From positions 1-64,000 of the forward strand of contig LNEU01000033.1 in assembly GCA_001464355.1 (NCBI GenBank): a DNA stretch of 64,000 nt, in the 5' to 3' direction. This document shows, in pieces, positions 37,351 to 46,031 of this stretch. The stretch comes from Burkholderiales bacterium Ga0077544 (lineage in GTDB: Bacteria > Pseudomonadota > Gammaproteobacteria > Burkholderiales > Burkholderiaceae_D). The notes beneath the pieces were generated by a model. That model was not told the origin of the DNA. It worked only from the letters and a program-made list of their open reading frames with translations, and made no database searches. The translations under genes and the position numbers were made by a program. Position 1 is the first letter of the stretch, and the number at the start of each line of letters is the position of its first letter.

Positions 37351-38271
37351 TCAGCTCACATCCCTACCTAGATTTTCAATCAGAAAATTCACAAAGGTCC
37401 GCACGCGCAAAGACATATGACGCGCGTGTGGATACAGCAATATGAAGGGCCGCGAGGTGCCGCCAAAGCGCGGCAGCAGCTCAATCAAATCACCATTCTG
37501 TATATCTTTCTCGACGATGAAGCGATAGGTTTGTACCAGACCTGCGCCGTTGCGCGCGAGCGTGACGATCCCCAACACATCTTCTGAACAGCAATAGCCG
37601 CCTTCAGTGCTGAGATCGACTTCTTTCTTGTCGACGTGGAATTGCCACGGAATCTTGCGCCCGGTGCTGGGCAATTCAAACTGTATGCATTCATGCGACT
37701 GCAAATCGTCCAGCGTCTTCGGCGTGCCGGCGCGCTTCAGGTAATCGGGTGAGGCGACGAGTACCAGCTCGGCATCTTCCAGCTTGCGCGCAATCATGTT
37801 GGAGTCGGTCGGTGCGCGCCCGCGTATCGCAAGGTCGTAACCTTCTTCGGCGAAGTCGATATTGCGATTGCTCACATGCACATCGACCTGCACGTCCGGA
37901 TACAAGGCACGAAACTTCGGCAGCAAGGGCAGCAAGCGGTAATGCGCATACGGTGTCGGCATACTGATGCGCAGCAACCCGGCCGGCGCGACCTGCTCGC
38001 CGGTCACCAATCGTTCGGCATCCACCAGTTGCGACAGGGCTTGCCGACATTGCTCAAAGTAGACGCGCCCTGCTTCGGTCAAGCGTATCTGCCGCGTGGT
38101 ACGTACAAACAGACGCACGCCCAGACGTTCTTCCAGTCGCGAGACGGAACGGCTGACGGCGGCGGGCGTAACACTGGCCGCATTGGCGGCAGCGGTGAAG
38201 CTGCTTAGCTCGGCGGCGAGGCAAAACAGTTCTATGCTGCCGAGCTGAATATCGTCGAAATTGCGTTTCAT
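37351..38271 (-). CDS. LysR family transcriptional regulator
   Basis: Residues ~9-68 form the LysR winged helix (LGSIELFCLAAELSSFTAAANAASVTPAAVSRSVSRLEERLGVRLFVRTTRQ). The rest is a LysR periplasmic-binding-like effector domain (YDLAIRGRAPTDSNMIARKL). 306 residues is normal. It is divergent from the SDR gene across 172 bases and likely controls it. The subclass resembles regulators of SDR/oxidoreductase neighbours; the effector is unknown. Confidence 0.92.
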   Translation of the reverse strand: MKRNFDDIQLGSIELFCLAAELSSFTAAANAASVTPAAVSRSVSRLEERLGVRLFVRTTRQIRLTEAGRVYFEQCRQALSQLVDAERLVTGEQVAPAGLLRISMPTPYAHYRLLPLLPKFRALYPDVQVDVHVSNRNIDFAEEGYDLAIRGRAPTDSNMIARKLEDAELVLVASPDYLKRAGTPKTLDDLQSHECIQFELPSTGRKIPWQFHVDKKEVDLSTEGGYCCSEDVLGIVTLARNGAGLVQTYRFIVEKDIQNGDLIELLPRFGGTSRPFILLYPHARHMSLRVRTFVNFLIENLGRDVS

Positions 38272-38443
38272 CGTGCACCCTCATTAGTTACATCAGGTAT
38301 CAGGTAATTTGCCAAAACATGTATTTATCACTTCATTCGGCATAAGTATAGTTCATCACATCGGGAACACACACAGCCCCGCCAAGATGCAGTGACGAGC
38401 AACAAGGCACTGCGCAATCACATACTTTATTGAGGAATTGAAC

Positions 38444-39199
38444 ATGAGCACAGCTATCAACAACAGCAACAAGACCGTCATCGTCACCGGCGCATCGAGC
38501 GGCATCGGTTTTGCGATTGCAGAGGAATATTTGAAACGCGGTTACAACGTGGTCGGCAATGCACGCACGATGGCGCGCCTGCAGATCGCAGCGGAAAAAC
38601 TGGGGTCGCCGAAAAACTTCCTGATGGTGGATGGCGACATTGCCAAACCAGCGACTGCAAAAAAACTGTTCGAACAAGCGATTGCTGCCTTCGGCAAGGT
38701 CGACATCCTGATCAACAACGCCGGCATCTTTACTGCGAAGCCGGTGGTCGATTACAGCGAAGATGATTTGAACACTATCGTCGATACCAACTTGAAGGGT
38801 TTCTTCTACCCGACGCAGGAAGCTGCGGCGCACATGGCAGCGAACCAGCAAGGCCATATCGTCACGATCACCGCCGGCATTGCGATGCAGCCGAATGCGC
38901 TGGTACCGGCGTTGCTGCCTGTGCTGCTCAAGGGTGGCTTGAACCATGCAACACGCGGCCTCGCGATCGAACTCGCAGCATCGAATGTGAAAGTCAACGC
39001 GGTCGCACCTGGCATCATCAAGACACCCATGCACAGCGATGATGAAGCGACGCAAGCATTCTTCCGTCGCCTGGCACCAACGGGAACTACCGGCGTCACC
39101 AAGGATGTGGTCGATGCTGTGTTGTACCTGACTGATTCGAAGTTCACGACCGGCGTGGTGCTGCCTGTGGATGGCGGCGGGACAGCTGGCACCTGGTAA
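38444..39199 (+). CDS. Short-chain dehydrogenase/reductase
   Basis: A 251-residue classical SDR: VIVTGASSGIGFAIAEEYLKRGY, NNAG (ILINNAGIFTAKPVVD), a downstream segment KGGLNHATRGLAIELAASNVKVNAVAPGIIKTPMH and ending VLPVDGGGTAGTW. The usual catalytic Tyr-x3-Lys is not seen at its normal place: the position reads LLPVLLKGG, so the Tyr appears lost although a Lys remains. That may alter or abolish activity. The ATG at 38444 is preceded by GAGGAA; the track start is a TTG. Divergent from a LysR regulator and upstream of a tautomerase. Confidence 0.88.
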   Translation: MSTAINNSNKTVIVTGASSGIGFAIAEEYLKRGYNVVGNARTMARLQIAAEKLGSPKNFLMVDGDIAKPATAKKLFEQAIAAFGKVDILINNAGIFTAKPVVDYSEDDLNTIVDTNLKGFFYPTQEAAAHMAANQQGHIVTITAGIAMQPNALVPALLPVLLKGGLNHATRGLAIELAASNVKVNAVAPGIIKTPMHSDDEATQAFFRRLAPTGTTGVTKDVVDAVLYLTDSKFTTGVVLPVDGGGTAGTW

Positions 39200-39254
39200 C
39201 AAAATAGGCGATGCTGCTGATCTGCAGGCGCAGATTGCGTCGGGAAGTCGCTTG

Positions 39255-39346
39255 TAGATTTAGTTATGGATTCAGTTATAAATTTAGCTGCAGATTCAGC
39301 CGCAGGTTTAATTTTAGATTCAGCTGCAGGCGCAGATTTAAACGCA
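39255..39346. repeat. Degenerate 12-base tandem repeats (unit like TAGATTCAGCTG), locus 2
   Basis: Seven or so near-tandem units such as TAGATTTAGTTA, TGGATTCAGTTA, TAAATTTAGCTG and CAGATTCAGCCG run in an exact 12-base rhythm between the SDR and the tautomerase gene. The minus-strand frame translates to alternating LNLRLQLNL because of the rhythm, and the plus strand to AADSAAG; neither is likely to be a gene. Confidence 0.65.
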
Positions 39347-39460
39347 GTACCGTTATGACATTCATGACTCTTGTTTTGCAAATCGCTCTCTGGTTTAGGC
39401 CATGCTGCCAAGTCCGGAGAGCACTCACTAATGATTGATCCCAAACCGAAGGAGAACACC

Positions 39461-39682
39461 ATGCCATACGTCAATATCCGCGTCACACGTGAAGGCGTCA
39501 CTGCAGAACAGAAGCTGGCGTTGATAGAAGGCGCGACCGATTTGCTGAGTCGCGTATTAAACAAGAATCCGGCAACGACCTTCGTCATCATCGACGAAGT
39601 GGATACCGATAACTGGGGCGTGAATCGCGAGAACATCACAACCGTGCGCAAGCGCGAGGTGCACAAGAAGGCCGCCGGCTAA
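39461..39682 (+). CDS. 4-Oxalocrotonate tautomerase family protein
   Basis: 73 residues beginning MPYVNIRVTREGVTAEQK: removal of Met exposes Pro 1, the catalytic base of the family. The conserved Arg in NIRVTREGVT-like position is present. GGAG precedes the ATG; the longer track frame is discarded. Tautomerases act on unsaturated keto-acids or as dehalogenases; the substrate here is unknown. It follows the SDR gene and the repeat tract. Confidence 0.88.
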   Translation: MPYVNIRVTREGVTAEQKLALIEGATDLLSRVLNKNPATTFVIIDEVDTDNWGVNRENITTVRKREVHKKAAG

Positions 39683-39814
39683 ACCAGCTAGCGTGCATTT
39701 GATTGCCGACCGCGACTGCCCAGGTTGTTGCGGTCGGCAACACAAAATTTTATTCCAGTTACTATGGGCTGGCATCCCGCCCCAACCAACCAGACTGGCA
39801 TCATTCACGAATGA

Positions 39815-41038
39815 ATGAACACTCCTGAGCGCAAGCCAACCTGGCTCCTCCCACTGCTCGGCCTGACGCAGATCGTCGGCTGGGGTTCGATGTTCTATGC
39901 ATATGGCGTGTTGATGCAACCGATGGAAGCGGAGCTGCAAATCTCGCGCTCTGTCGTCGTCGGTGCGTATTCTATGGCGCTGCTGATATCGGGTTGCCTG
40001 TCTATGCTGGCAGGGTCTATCGTCGATCGGATTGGTGGCCGCCTGCTGATGGGGGCAGGTAGTTTGCTGGCCGCGGTGATGCTGGCTTTTTTGTCCAACG
40101 TGAATAGCGTATTGAGCCTGTATCTGGTGTGGGCCGGCATCGGCGTGGCGATGAGTGCGACGCTGTATCAATCTGCATTTGCCGTACTGACGCAAGTGTT
40201 CGACAACGGCTATCGTCGCGCCATCACCATGGTGACGCTGTTCGGCGGTTTTGCCAGCACGGTGTTCTGGCCGTTGACGCAATTTCTGTCCGATCATGTC
40301 GGCTGGCGCGATACGTGGCTGATTTATGCCGCCGTCAATCTGCTGTTGTGCTTCCCCATACATTGGCGCTTGCCTGAATTCTCCCCTGCTGCGGATATGC
40401 ACGCCCATCGCCGTACGCACAAAGCCGGCATGACGGCAGTGCTGCGCGAGCGGCGCTTTTATCTGCTGACGTCGGCGCTGACGTTCAACGCGCTGGTATT
40501 TTCGGCGATGTCGCTGCACATGATGTCCATCCTGCAAAGCAAAGGTATCTCAGCGGCGCATGCGGCGGCTATCGGTGCAATGATCGGGCCGATGCAAGTG
40601 TTGGGACGGCTGCTGGAAACCACATTTGGCCGCAACACGAGTTCATACAAGGTGGGGATGATTGCCATGTGGCTGTTGCCGATGGCATTGATTTTGTTAT
40701 TCACGCCTACCAACTGGTTTGCCATGTTTGTCTTGTTTGCGGCGATGTACGGCATAGGCAACGGTGTGATGACGATCGTGCGTGGCACCCTGCCGGCTGA
40801 ATGGTATGGACGCGATATTTACGGCGCAATCAGCGGTGCGATGGCAGCGCCGGTAATGATCGCGATTGCAGCCGGTCCGTTTGTGGCGTCGCTGGTGTAT
40901 TCGGCGACCGGCGGCTACACCGGAACCTTGCTGGCATTGATTGCAATCTGTGGCGCGGGTGCGATCCTGTATACATGCACCTCGCCTTCCGCGGCGACGG
41001 CTGATGCGGATGCCGATGCATCCACGCCGCAGCCCTGA
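39815..41038 (+). CDS. Major facilitator superfamily transporter
   Basis: 407 residues, twelve hydrophobic segments, with an MFS loop motif between segments 2 and 3 (GSIVDRIGGRLLMGAG; typical G-x-L-a-D-r-x-G-r). The N-terminus LLPLLGLTQIVGWGSMFYAYGVLMQPME resembles monocarboxylate/CynX-type members. The C-terminal ~12 residues are an Ala/Asp-rich cytoplasmic tail. Substrate unknown. The gene follows the tautomerase by 132 bases. Confidence 0.88.
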   Translation: MNTPERKPTWLLPLLGLTQIVGWGSMFYAYGVLMQPMEAELQISRSVVVGAYSMALLISGCLSMLAGSIVDRIGGRLLMGAGSLLAAVMLAFLSNVNSVLSLYLVWAGIGVAMSATLYQSAFAVLTQVFDNGYRRAITMVTLFGGFASTVFWPLTQFLSDHVGWRDTWLIYAAVNLLLCFPIHWRLPEFSPAADMHAHRRTHKAGMTAVLRERRFYLLTSALTFNALVFSAMSLHMMSILQSKGISAAHAAAIGAMIGPMQVLGRLLETTFGRNTSSYKVGMIAMWLLPMALILLFTPTNWFAMFVLFAAMYGIGNGVMTIVRGTLPAEWYGRDIYGAISGAMAAPVMIAIAAGPFVASLVYSATGGYTGTLLALIAICGAGAILYTCTSPSAATADADADASTPQP

Positions 41039-41110
41039 AGGTCATGCCTGAATCAGATAGATAAAACGCATGCGCGTGAAGGACGGGCAGTCCCATTACG
41101 CGGGTTTATT

Positions 41111-43603
41111 CTAGGATGGCAAGGATTGCCAGTTGGCGACCCAGGCTGGCACTTCTGCTGCGAGCAGCGGCTTGGAGATGCCGTAACCCTGACCCAATTC
41201 GCAACCCAGCTCCAACAGTTTTTCAGCGATCTCTACCGTCTCCACACCTTCTGCAAGCACATCGCGGCGGAACACCGTTGCCAATCCGACGATGGCTTCA
41301 ACGATGGCGCGGTTCTCGCAATCTTCCAGCATATTGCCGACAAAGCTGCGATCTATCTTGAGCGTTTCGGCAGGAAAATGCCGGAGATAAGTAAGCGATG
41401 AATAGCCGGTGCCGAAGTCATCGACGGAAAAGCACACGCCGGTTTGCTGGCATTCACGTATGACGTCAGCGACGGCATGTATATCCTGCAGTGCGCTGGT
41501 CTCCAGTATCTCTATATCCAGCATATGCGGATCGACATCCGGATAGTTGGCCAGCACCGTCGCCAGTCGTTGCGCAAAATCCTTTTTCTGCAATTGCCGC
41601 GCACCGATGTTGACGCTGACGGAGATAGTGAGGCCGGCGTTGCGCCACGCATCCATCTGCCACAACGCTGCATTCAGGACCCACTCATCTACTTGTTCGC
41701 TTAAAGGATGAAATTCAATCGAGGGCAGGAATTCTGCTGGCGAGAGCACACCCAGTTCTGGATGATTCCAGCGTATCAGTGCCTCCACGCCGACGACAAT
41801 GCCGGTACGCATATTGACTTTGGGCTGATAGCGCAGGAAGAACTCATTGGCGGCAAGCGCATGCCGTATGCGTTCATGCTGCAAGCCGAGGGTCTTCACT
41901 TCGGCATCCAGTACGGAATCGAAGATGTGATAACGATTCTTGCCGGCCTGCTTGGCTTCGTACATGGCACGATCGGCATGACGCAAAAGTTGATCCGCAT
42001 CGACATCGTCTTGCGGATAGATGGTGACCCCTATGCTGGCCGATATGCGCAACAGATTACCTTGCAGAACGACTGGCTTGGCGCACGCGTGCAGGATGCG
42101 TTCAACCATCGCCCCGCATTGATGCGGCCCCTGTACATCGGCCAGTACCACTGCGTATTCGTCGCCACCAATGCGCGCCAGCGTATCGACATTGCGCAGA
42201 ACAGCCTTCATGTTATGCGATACCGCGACCAGCATTTCATCGCCGACATTGTGGCCGTATTCGTCGTTGATATCCTTGAATCCATCGAGGTCGAGATAAA
42301 GCACGGCCAGTGACTTTTTGGTACGCTGGCTGAGCGCCATGGCTTGATGCAAACGATCGGACAGCAGTATGCGATTGGGCAAGTCGGTGAGCGCATCGAA
42401 ATGCGCCAGATGCTCGAGCTCTTCCTGTTTGATGCGCAGCGAGGTGATGTCGGCAAACAAAGCGACGTAATTTTGTACATTGTTGGCGGCATCGCGCACG
42501 ATGCTGACCTTCACGTAACCGGCGTAGGATTCGCCGTTTTTGCGGCGGCTCCACAACTCGCCCTGATAGCGACCATGGCGATCCAGGCTATCCAGCATGA
42601 TAGCCATGATTTCCGGGCCTTGCCGGCTGGAGCTGAACATCGTCGGCGGATGGCCGATGACGTCGTCGCGCGCATAGCCTGAAATGCTGGAAAACGCTTC
42701 GTTGACTTCGATGATGATGCCGTATGCGTCGGTGATGACAATTGCTTCATTGGTGTTGGTAAAGACGCGGGAAGTCAGTTCCAGTCGCGCCTCCGCCTTC
42801 TTTTTATCAGTGATGTCGCGCGCAATTTTAGACGCGCCTATCACCGTGCCGCATTGGTCGAAGATCGGCGAGATCGTGACCGACACCTCTATCAGCCGAC
42901 CATCCTTGCAAAGGCGCAGTGTTTCGAAATGATCCACTTTCTGGCCCTTGCGCAAGCGATTCAGAATGGCCGCCTCTTCGCTTTGCCTGTCTGCGGGAAG
43001 CAAGGCCAGCATCGACTGCCCGATCATTTCCTCGGCGCTGTAACCAAACATCGCTTGTGCGCCCCGGTTCCAACTGGTGACGATGCCGTTCAGCGATTTG
43101 CTGATAATCGCGTCATCTGACGATTGCACAATCGCCTGATACTTTTGCGCCTCACTATCCAGACGCATGCGCTCGCTGATGTCGCGCGCAACCTTGGATG
43201 CACCAATGATCGTGCCTTGCTGATCATAAATCGGCGAAATGGTGACCGAGATATTGAGCGCACTACCGTCCTTGTGAATCCTGACGGTTTCGAAATGATG
43301 GACTTTTTCACCGGCGATGATTTTTTCGAGGATGAATTTTTCTTCATCCGTTTTGTCGGGTGGGAATAACCTCATCAGCGAATGCCCGACCATTTCTTGC
43401 GCTGAATAACCGAACAGAAGGTGTGCGCCGACGTTCCAGCTGGTGACGATGCCCTGGAGATTCTTGCTGATGATGGCGTCATCGGAGGAGGCTACGATGT
43501 CCTTGAAATACTGATCAACGCGATCGTCATTTGACAAGACCATGTTGTCGTCATTGCTGGCGATGAGCGCGTTGTCTATCGCGCCTTCATTGAGTGAATC
43601 CAT
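41111..43603 (-). CDS. PAS-PAS-PAS-GGDEF-EAL c-di-GMP enzyme
   Basis: No membrane segment. Three PAS domains with PAC motifs lie at ~30-150, ~155-275 and ~285-400 (two near-identical: SSDDAIISKNLQGIVTSWN and SSDDAIISKSLNGIVTSWN). The GGDEF domain has GGDEY (~500) with I-site RNVD. The EAL domain has EALIRW, the Asn of SVNIGARQL, DIEILET, DDFGTGYSSL, LKIDRSF, LAEGVE and GQGYGIS, all catalytic phosphodiesterase positions. It therefore can degrade c-di-GMP; the cyclase half may be active or regulatory. PAS domains point to redox or small-ligand sensing. It is alone, upstream 320 bases non-coding with a palindrome. Confidence 0.93.
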   Translation of the reverse strand: MDSLNEGAIDNALIASNDDNMVLSNDDRVDQYFKDIVASSDDAIISKNLQGIVTSWNVGAHLLFGYSAQEMVGHSLMRLFPPDKTDEEKFILEKIIAGEKVHHFETVRIHKDGSALNISVTISPIYDQQGTIIGASKVARDISERMRLDSEAQKYQAIVQSSDDAIISKSLNGIVTSWNRGAQAMFGYSAEEMIGQSMLALLPADRQSEEAAILNRLRKGQKVDHFETLRLCKDGRLIEVSVTISPIFDQCGTVIGASKIARDITDKKKAEARLELTSRVFTNTNEAIVITDAYGIIIEVNEAFSSISGYARDDVIGHPPTMFSSSRQGPEIMAIMLDSLDRHGRYQGELWSRRKNGESYAGYVKVSIVRDAANNVQNYVALFADITSLRIKQEELEHLAHFDALTDLPNRILLSDRLHQAMALSQRTKKSLAVLYLDLDGFKDINDEYGHNVGDEMLVAVSHNMKAVLRNVDTLARIGGDEYAVVLADVQGPHQCGAMVERILHACAKPVVLQGNLLRISASIGVTIYPQDDVDADQLLRHADRAMYEAKQAGKNRYHIFDSVLDAEVKTLGLQHERIRHALAANEFFLRYQPKVNMRTGIVVGVEALIRWNHPELGVLSPAEFLPSIEFHPLSEQVDEWVLNAALWQMDAWRNAGLTISVSVNIGARQLQKKDFAQRLATVLANYPDVDPHMLDIEILETSALQDIHAVADVIRECQQTGVCFSVDDFGTGYSSLTYLRHFPAETLKIDRSFVGNMLEDCENRAIVEAIVGLATVFRRDVLAEGVETVEIAEKLLELGCELGQGYGISKPLLAAEVPAWVANWQSLPS

Positions 43604-43861
43604 TTATACGCCTCCGGAACCGCGCTGGGCAATCTTGCCTGTCAGGTTCTTTTATTATCAGCAACATGCGTCCCGGCTGCATGATTTGAACGGTAATCCA
43701 AGACGTGCCAGATTACGCCCATTCTTTTTCCAGTTGCTTATTTATTTTCTGAATTGCAATTATTTTCTGGAATTGCTCCCTATAGATAGTGCTAAAAGAT
43801 TACTTGATAGGAGGGAAATAAACTTCCCATGAATATGGGAGGACGGCGGAATAATGCAAAT
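43604..43861. other. Leader/promoter region of the GGDEF-EAL gene
   Basis: About 260 A/T-rich bases between the GGDEF-EAL start and the oxlT terminator. It carries the palindrome at 43826 and no credible ORF. Confidence 0.55.
43826..43839. promoter_or_regulatory. 14-bp palindrome CCCATGAATATGGG (copy 2)
   Basis: Same shape as at 35619 and 50915, differing by one base in the centre; both this copy and the one at 50915 have TT before the CCCAT. It lies about 223 bases upstream of the GGDEF-EAL start, similar to the ~230 bases at the chemoreceptor gene. Confidence 0.45.
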
Positions 43862-43887
43862 AAAAAAAGGGCTCCCGAAGGAGCCCT
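43862..43887 (-). terminator. Terminator of the OxlT-like gene
   Basis: Stem GGGCTCC-CGAA-GGAGCCC, with a run of seven T residues on the minus strand, about 40 bases after the stop codon of the leftward transporter gene. Confidence 0.88.
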
Positions 43888-43925
43888 GAAAGTTGAGACT
43901 ATTTACTACTAGGGGAGAAAACTAC

Positions 43926-45248
43926 TTAAGCCCGTGCTGGTGAACCACTAGCCGCTGCAGCAGCATTCTCTTTCGCCAGCTTCTCCTTGGACAACGCGAC
44001 GTGTTTTGCCAGCGTTGGTCGGAGGGCTACGATAGCGAGTACTGCGGCGGTCAGATCCATACATGCAACGGTGTACAGAACGGTAGACCATGTGCCGGTT
44101 GCTTCCATCATCAAGTTACCGACTGGTACGAACAACGCGCCGATACCTTTAGCGGTGTACAGCACGCCGTAGATTTTACCGATGTGCTTGGTGCCGAATG
44201 CATCGCCAGCCAGAGCCGAGAACAGGGAATAAACTTCGCCCCATGCCAGGAACACGACGCCGGACAAGATCAAGAACGCCCATGGGTTCGAACCGAAGTA
44301 GCCCAGAGCAATAATGCCGAAGCCTTCCAGTGTGAACGCGATAACCATGGTTTTTTCACGGCCGATGTTATCTGAGATCCAGCCAAACAATGGACGCGAG
44401 ATACCGTTCATGATGCGATCGAGCATCAGTGCCAGTGGCAACGCTGCCATGACAAAGAAGTACATATCGACTTCGAACTCTTTAACACCCAGATCGCTAG
44501 CGATAACGCCCAACTGAGCAACAGCCATCATGCCGCCGGTAACTACGCAGATGAACATGAAGAACATGAGCCAGAACAGTTTGGTGTTCAGCGCTTCTTT
44601 CAATGTGTAATCGCGGGTAGCTTGTACCAGTTTGCTCGATACGCTGACTTCACCTTTAGTTGGCGAACGCAGGAACCATGCAGCGATAAACGCCAGGCCG
44701 CCTTGCAAGATACCGAAGAACAGGAAGGTTTCTTGGAAACCCGACGATTCGATCATTGCTGCGATAGGCAGAATCGTTGCAGCAGAACCAGCACCGTAAC
44801 CACCAGCGGTCAAGCCAACTGCCAAGCCACGACGGTCCGGGAACCATTTCAACGCATTGTTGATACATGTTGCATAGATCGAACCGACGCCGATACCACC
44901 GAACACTGCGCCGACGTAGAAGCCGGTCAATGTGGTTGCTTGCGAGTTCAAATACCATGCAAAACCGATAAAGATCGCGCCGAATGCGACCATCAGGCGT
45001 GGGCCCAATTTATCGATGAAGTAACCTTCAATTGGTGCGAGCCAGGTTTGTACCAGAACGAAAATGGTAAATGTGATTTGAATTTCTGCGCGTTTCCAGC
45101 CAAATGTTTCCTGGATTTCTGGAACGAACAATGTCCATGCGTACTGAATGTTCGCAGTTGCGATCATACAAATAACGCCGACTACGAGCTGCCACCAACG
45201 CTTGTTGGAGACTGGTTTGTCTAATGCTACTGCTGGTCCGCCGCTCAT
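43926..45248 (-). CDS. oxlT: Oxalate/formate antiporter-like MFS transporter
   Basis: 440 residues with twelve hydrophobic segments. It resembles the OxlT type MFS: IQYAWTLFVPEIQETFGWKRAEIQITFTIFVLVQTWLAPIEGYFIDKLGPR, and GGIGVGSIYATCINNALKWFPDRRGLAVGLTAGGYGAGSAATILPI. OxlT exchanges oxalate for formate in oxalate-degrading bacteria such as Oxalobacter. No frc or oxc genes are adjacent here, so the substrate could be another carboxylate. A GGAG site lies upstream. A 10-residue leader ORF with a strong ribosome site overlaps its start codon (ATGA), and a terminator follows. Confidence 0.83.
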   Translation of the reverse strand: MSGGPAVALDKPVSNKRWWQLVVGVICMIATANIQYAWTLFVPEIQETFGWKRAEIQITFTIFVLVQTWLAPIEGYFIDKLGPRLMVAFGAIFIGFAWYLNSQATTLTGFYVGAVFGGIGVGSIYATCINNALKWFPDRRGLAVGLTAGGYGAGSAATILPIAAMIESSGFQETFLFFGILQGGLAFIAAWFLRSPTKGEVSVSSKLVQATRDYTLKEALNTKLFWLMFFMFICVVTGGMMAVAQLGVIASDLGVKEFEVDMYFFVMAALPLALMLDRIMNGISRPLFGWISDNIGREKTMVIAFTLEGFGIIALGYFGSNPWAFLILSGVVFLAWGEVYSLFSALAGDAFGTKHIGKIYGVLYTAKGIGALFVPVGNLMMEATGTWSTVLYTVACMDLTAAVLAIVALRPTLAKHVALSKEKLAKENAAAAASGSPARA

Positions 45249-45277
45249 TTGGATGCTCCGTTAAAAGTTGCCATCAT
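45245..45277 (-). CDS. Possible leader peptide coupled to oxlT (10 residues)
   Basis: Reading MMATFNGASK, preceded by ATGAGGAAC with GAGGAA five bases before the double ATG. Its stop codon TGA overlaps the oxlT ATG as ATGA, in a different frame, so ribosomes finishing it could restart on oxlT. The gene has its own GGAG site too. This may be a chance arrangement. Confidence 0.3.
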   Translation of the reverse strand: MMATFNGASK

Positions 45278-46031
45278 GTGTTCCTCATGTCCATTAATCC
45301 ATCTGGTCTTGCGACCAGACAGCTAATGCTTGGATTGAATATTCACCTATGCAAATGCAAAGGCTTCTCAAGGTTTGCGTTTTAAAGGCAGCCACTCTGT
45401 GGTCCGGTCGATCGCCGTTCCGCCTTTTGTCTTGTTGATCCGATCAAGGATCGCAAGACTTGGTTTGATCATGTACAACTTCGCGCTTGCATGAAAAAAC
45501 CATCTTCGGAGCAGACAACCCGGCTTGATCTGATTTCACTGTCGGGCTTGCCTAGCGTTCGGCAATTCCAGTGCCGGCGAACCGGCGGCGTCATAAAGGC
45601 GCGAATCAGAAAAAACTGAGTGGGTTGAGTGCCCTTCAGCAATCTCAAGGTAATGTTAAGTACCCGTTAAAATTTCGATGGAATATACGTAGGTACACCA
45701 CCCCAAACAATACGTAGTTATACTTATCTTTTCAAAAATCGCTTTTTTTATTGCAACGCAAAATCTTCTGAAAGCCTTATCCAGAAAGGCTTTCACGAAA
45801 AAATGAGATGGAATTGTGTGCGGATGCGGATATGCGATTTTCTTATACGTGATATCTGTTTTGGCTATAACGTCTTGCTAACATATACAGGAATATTTCC
45901 TTATGACATCACTTTAATGGCGGTCGAATCGGATAGGAAGGCGAGCTGAAAAACCGCAAATCGGCGGGTCGCCTGAGCAGGATTATTTTGTTGCGAGGAA
46001 TGTTTTGAATCCGCTGGCTGCGGATTCAGTT
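45278..46031. other. Long intergenic region, no gene seen
   Basis: About 750 bases between the OxlT leader and the SET-domain gene. It contains a 7-bp hairpin TCTGGTC-TTGC-GACCAGA at 45302-45319, close to the oxlT start and probably in its mRNA leader, and a 9-bp inverted repeat at 45770-45794 (GAAAGCCTT/AAGGCTTTC) without a T-run. No ORF above 60 codons was found, which is notable for this length in a compact genome. Confidence 0.55.

Noticed and set aside
39276-39467. Minus-strand ORF with LNLRLQLNLKLNLRLNLQLNL
   Set aside because: The repeat-like protein is a direct consequence of the 12-base DNA repeat, no ribosome site precedes it, and it crosses the start of the tautomerase gene.
45770-45794. 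Inverted repeat GAAAGCCTT/AAGGCTTTC as a terminator or RNA gene
   Set aside because: No T-run on either strand and no neighbouring gene end; kept only as a note in the intergenic entry.
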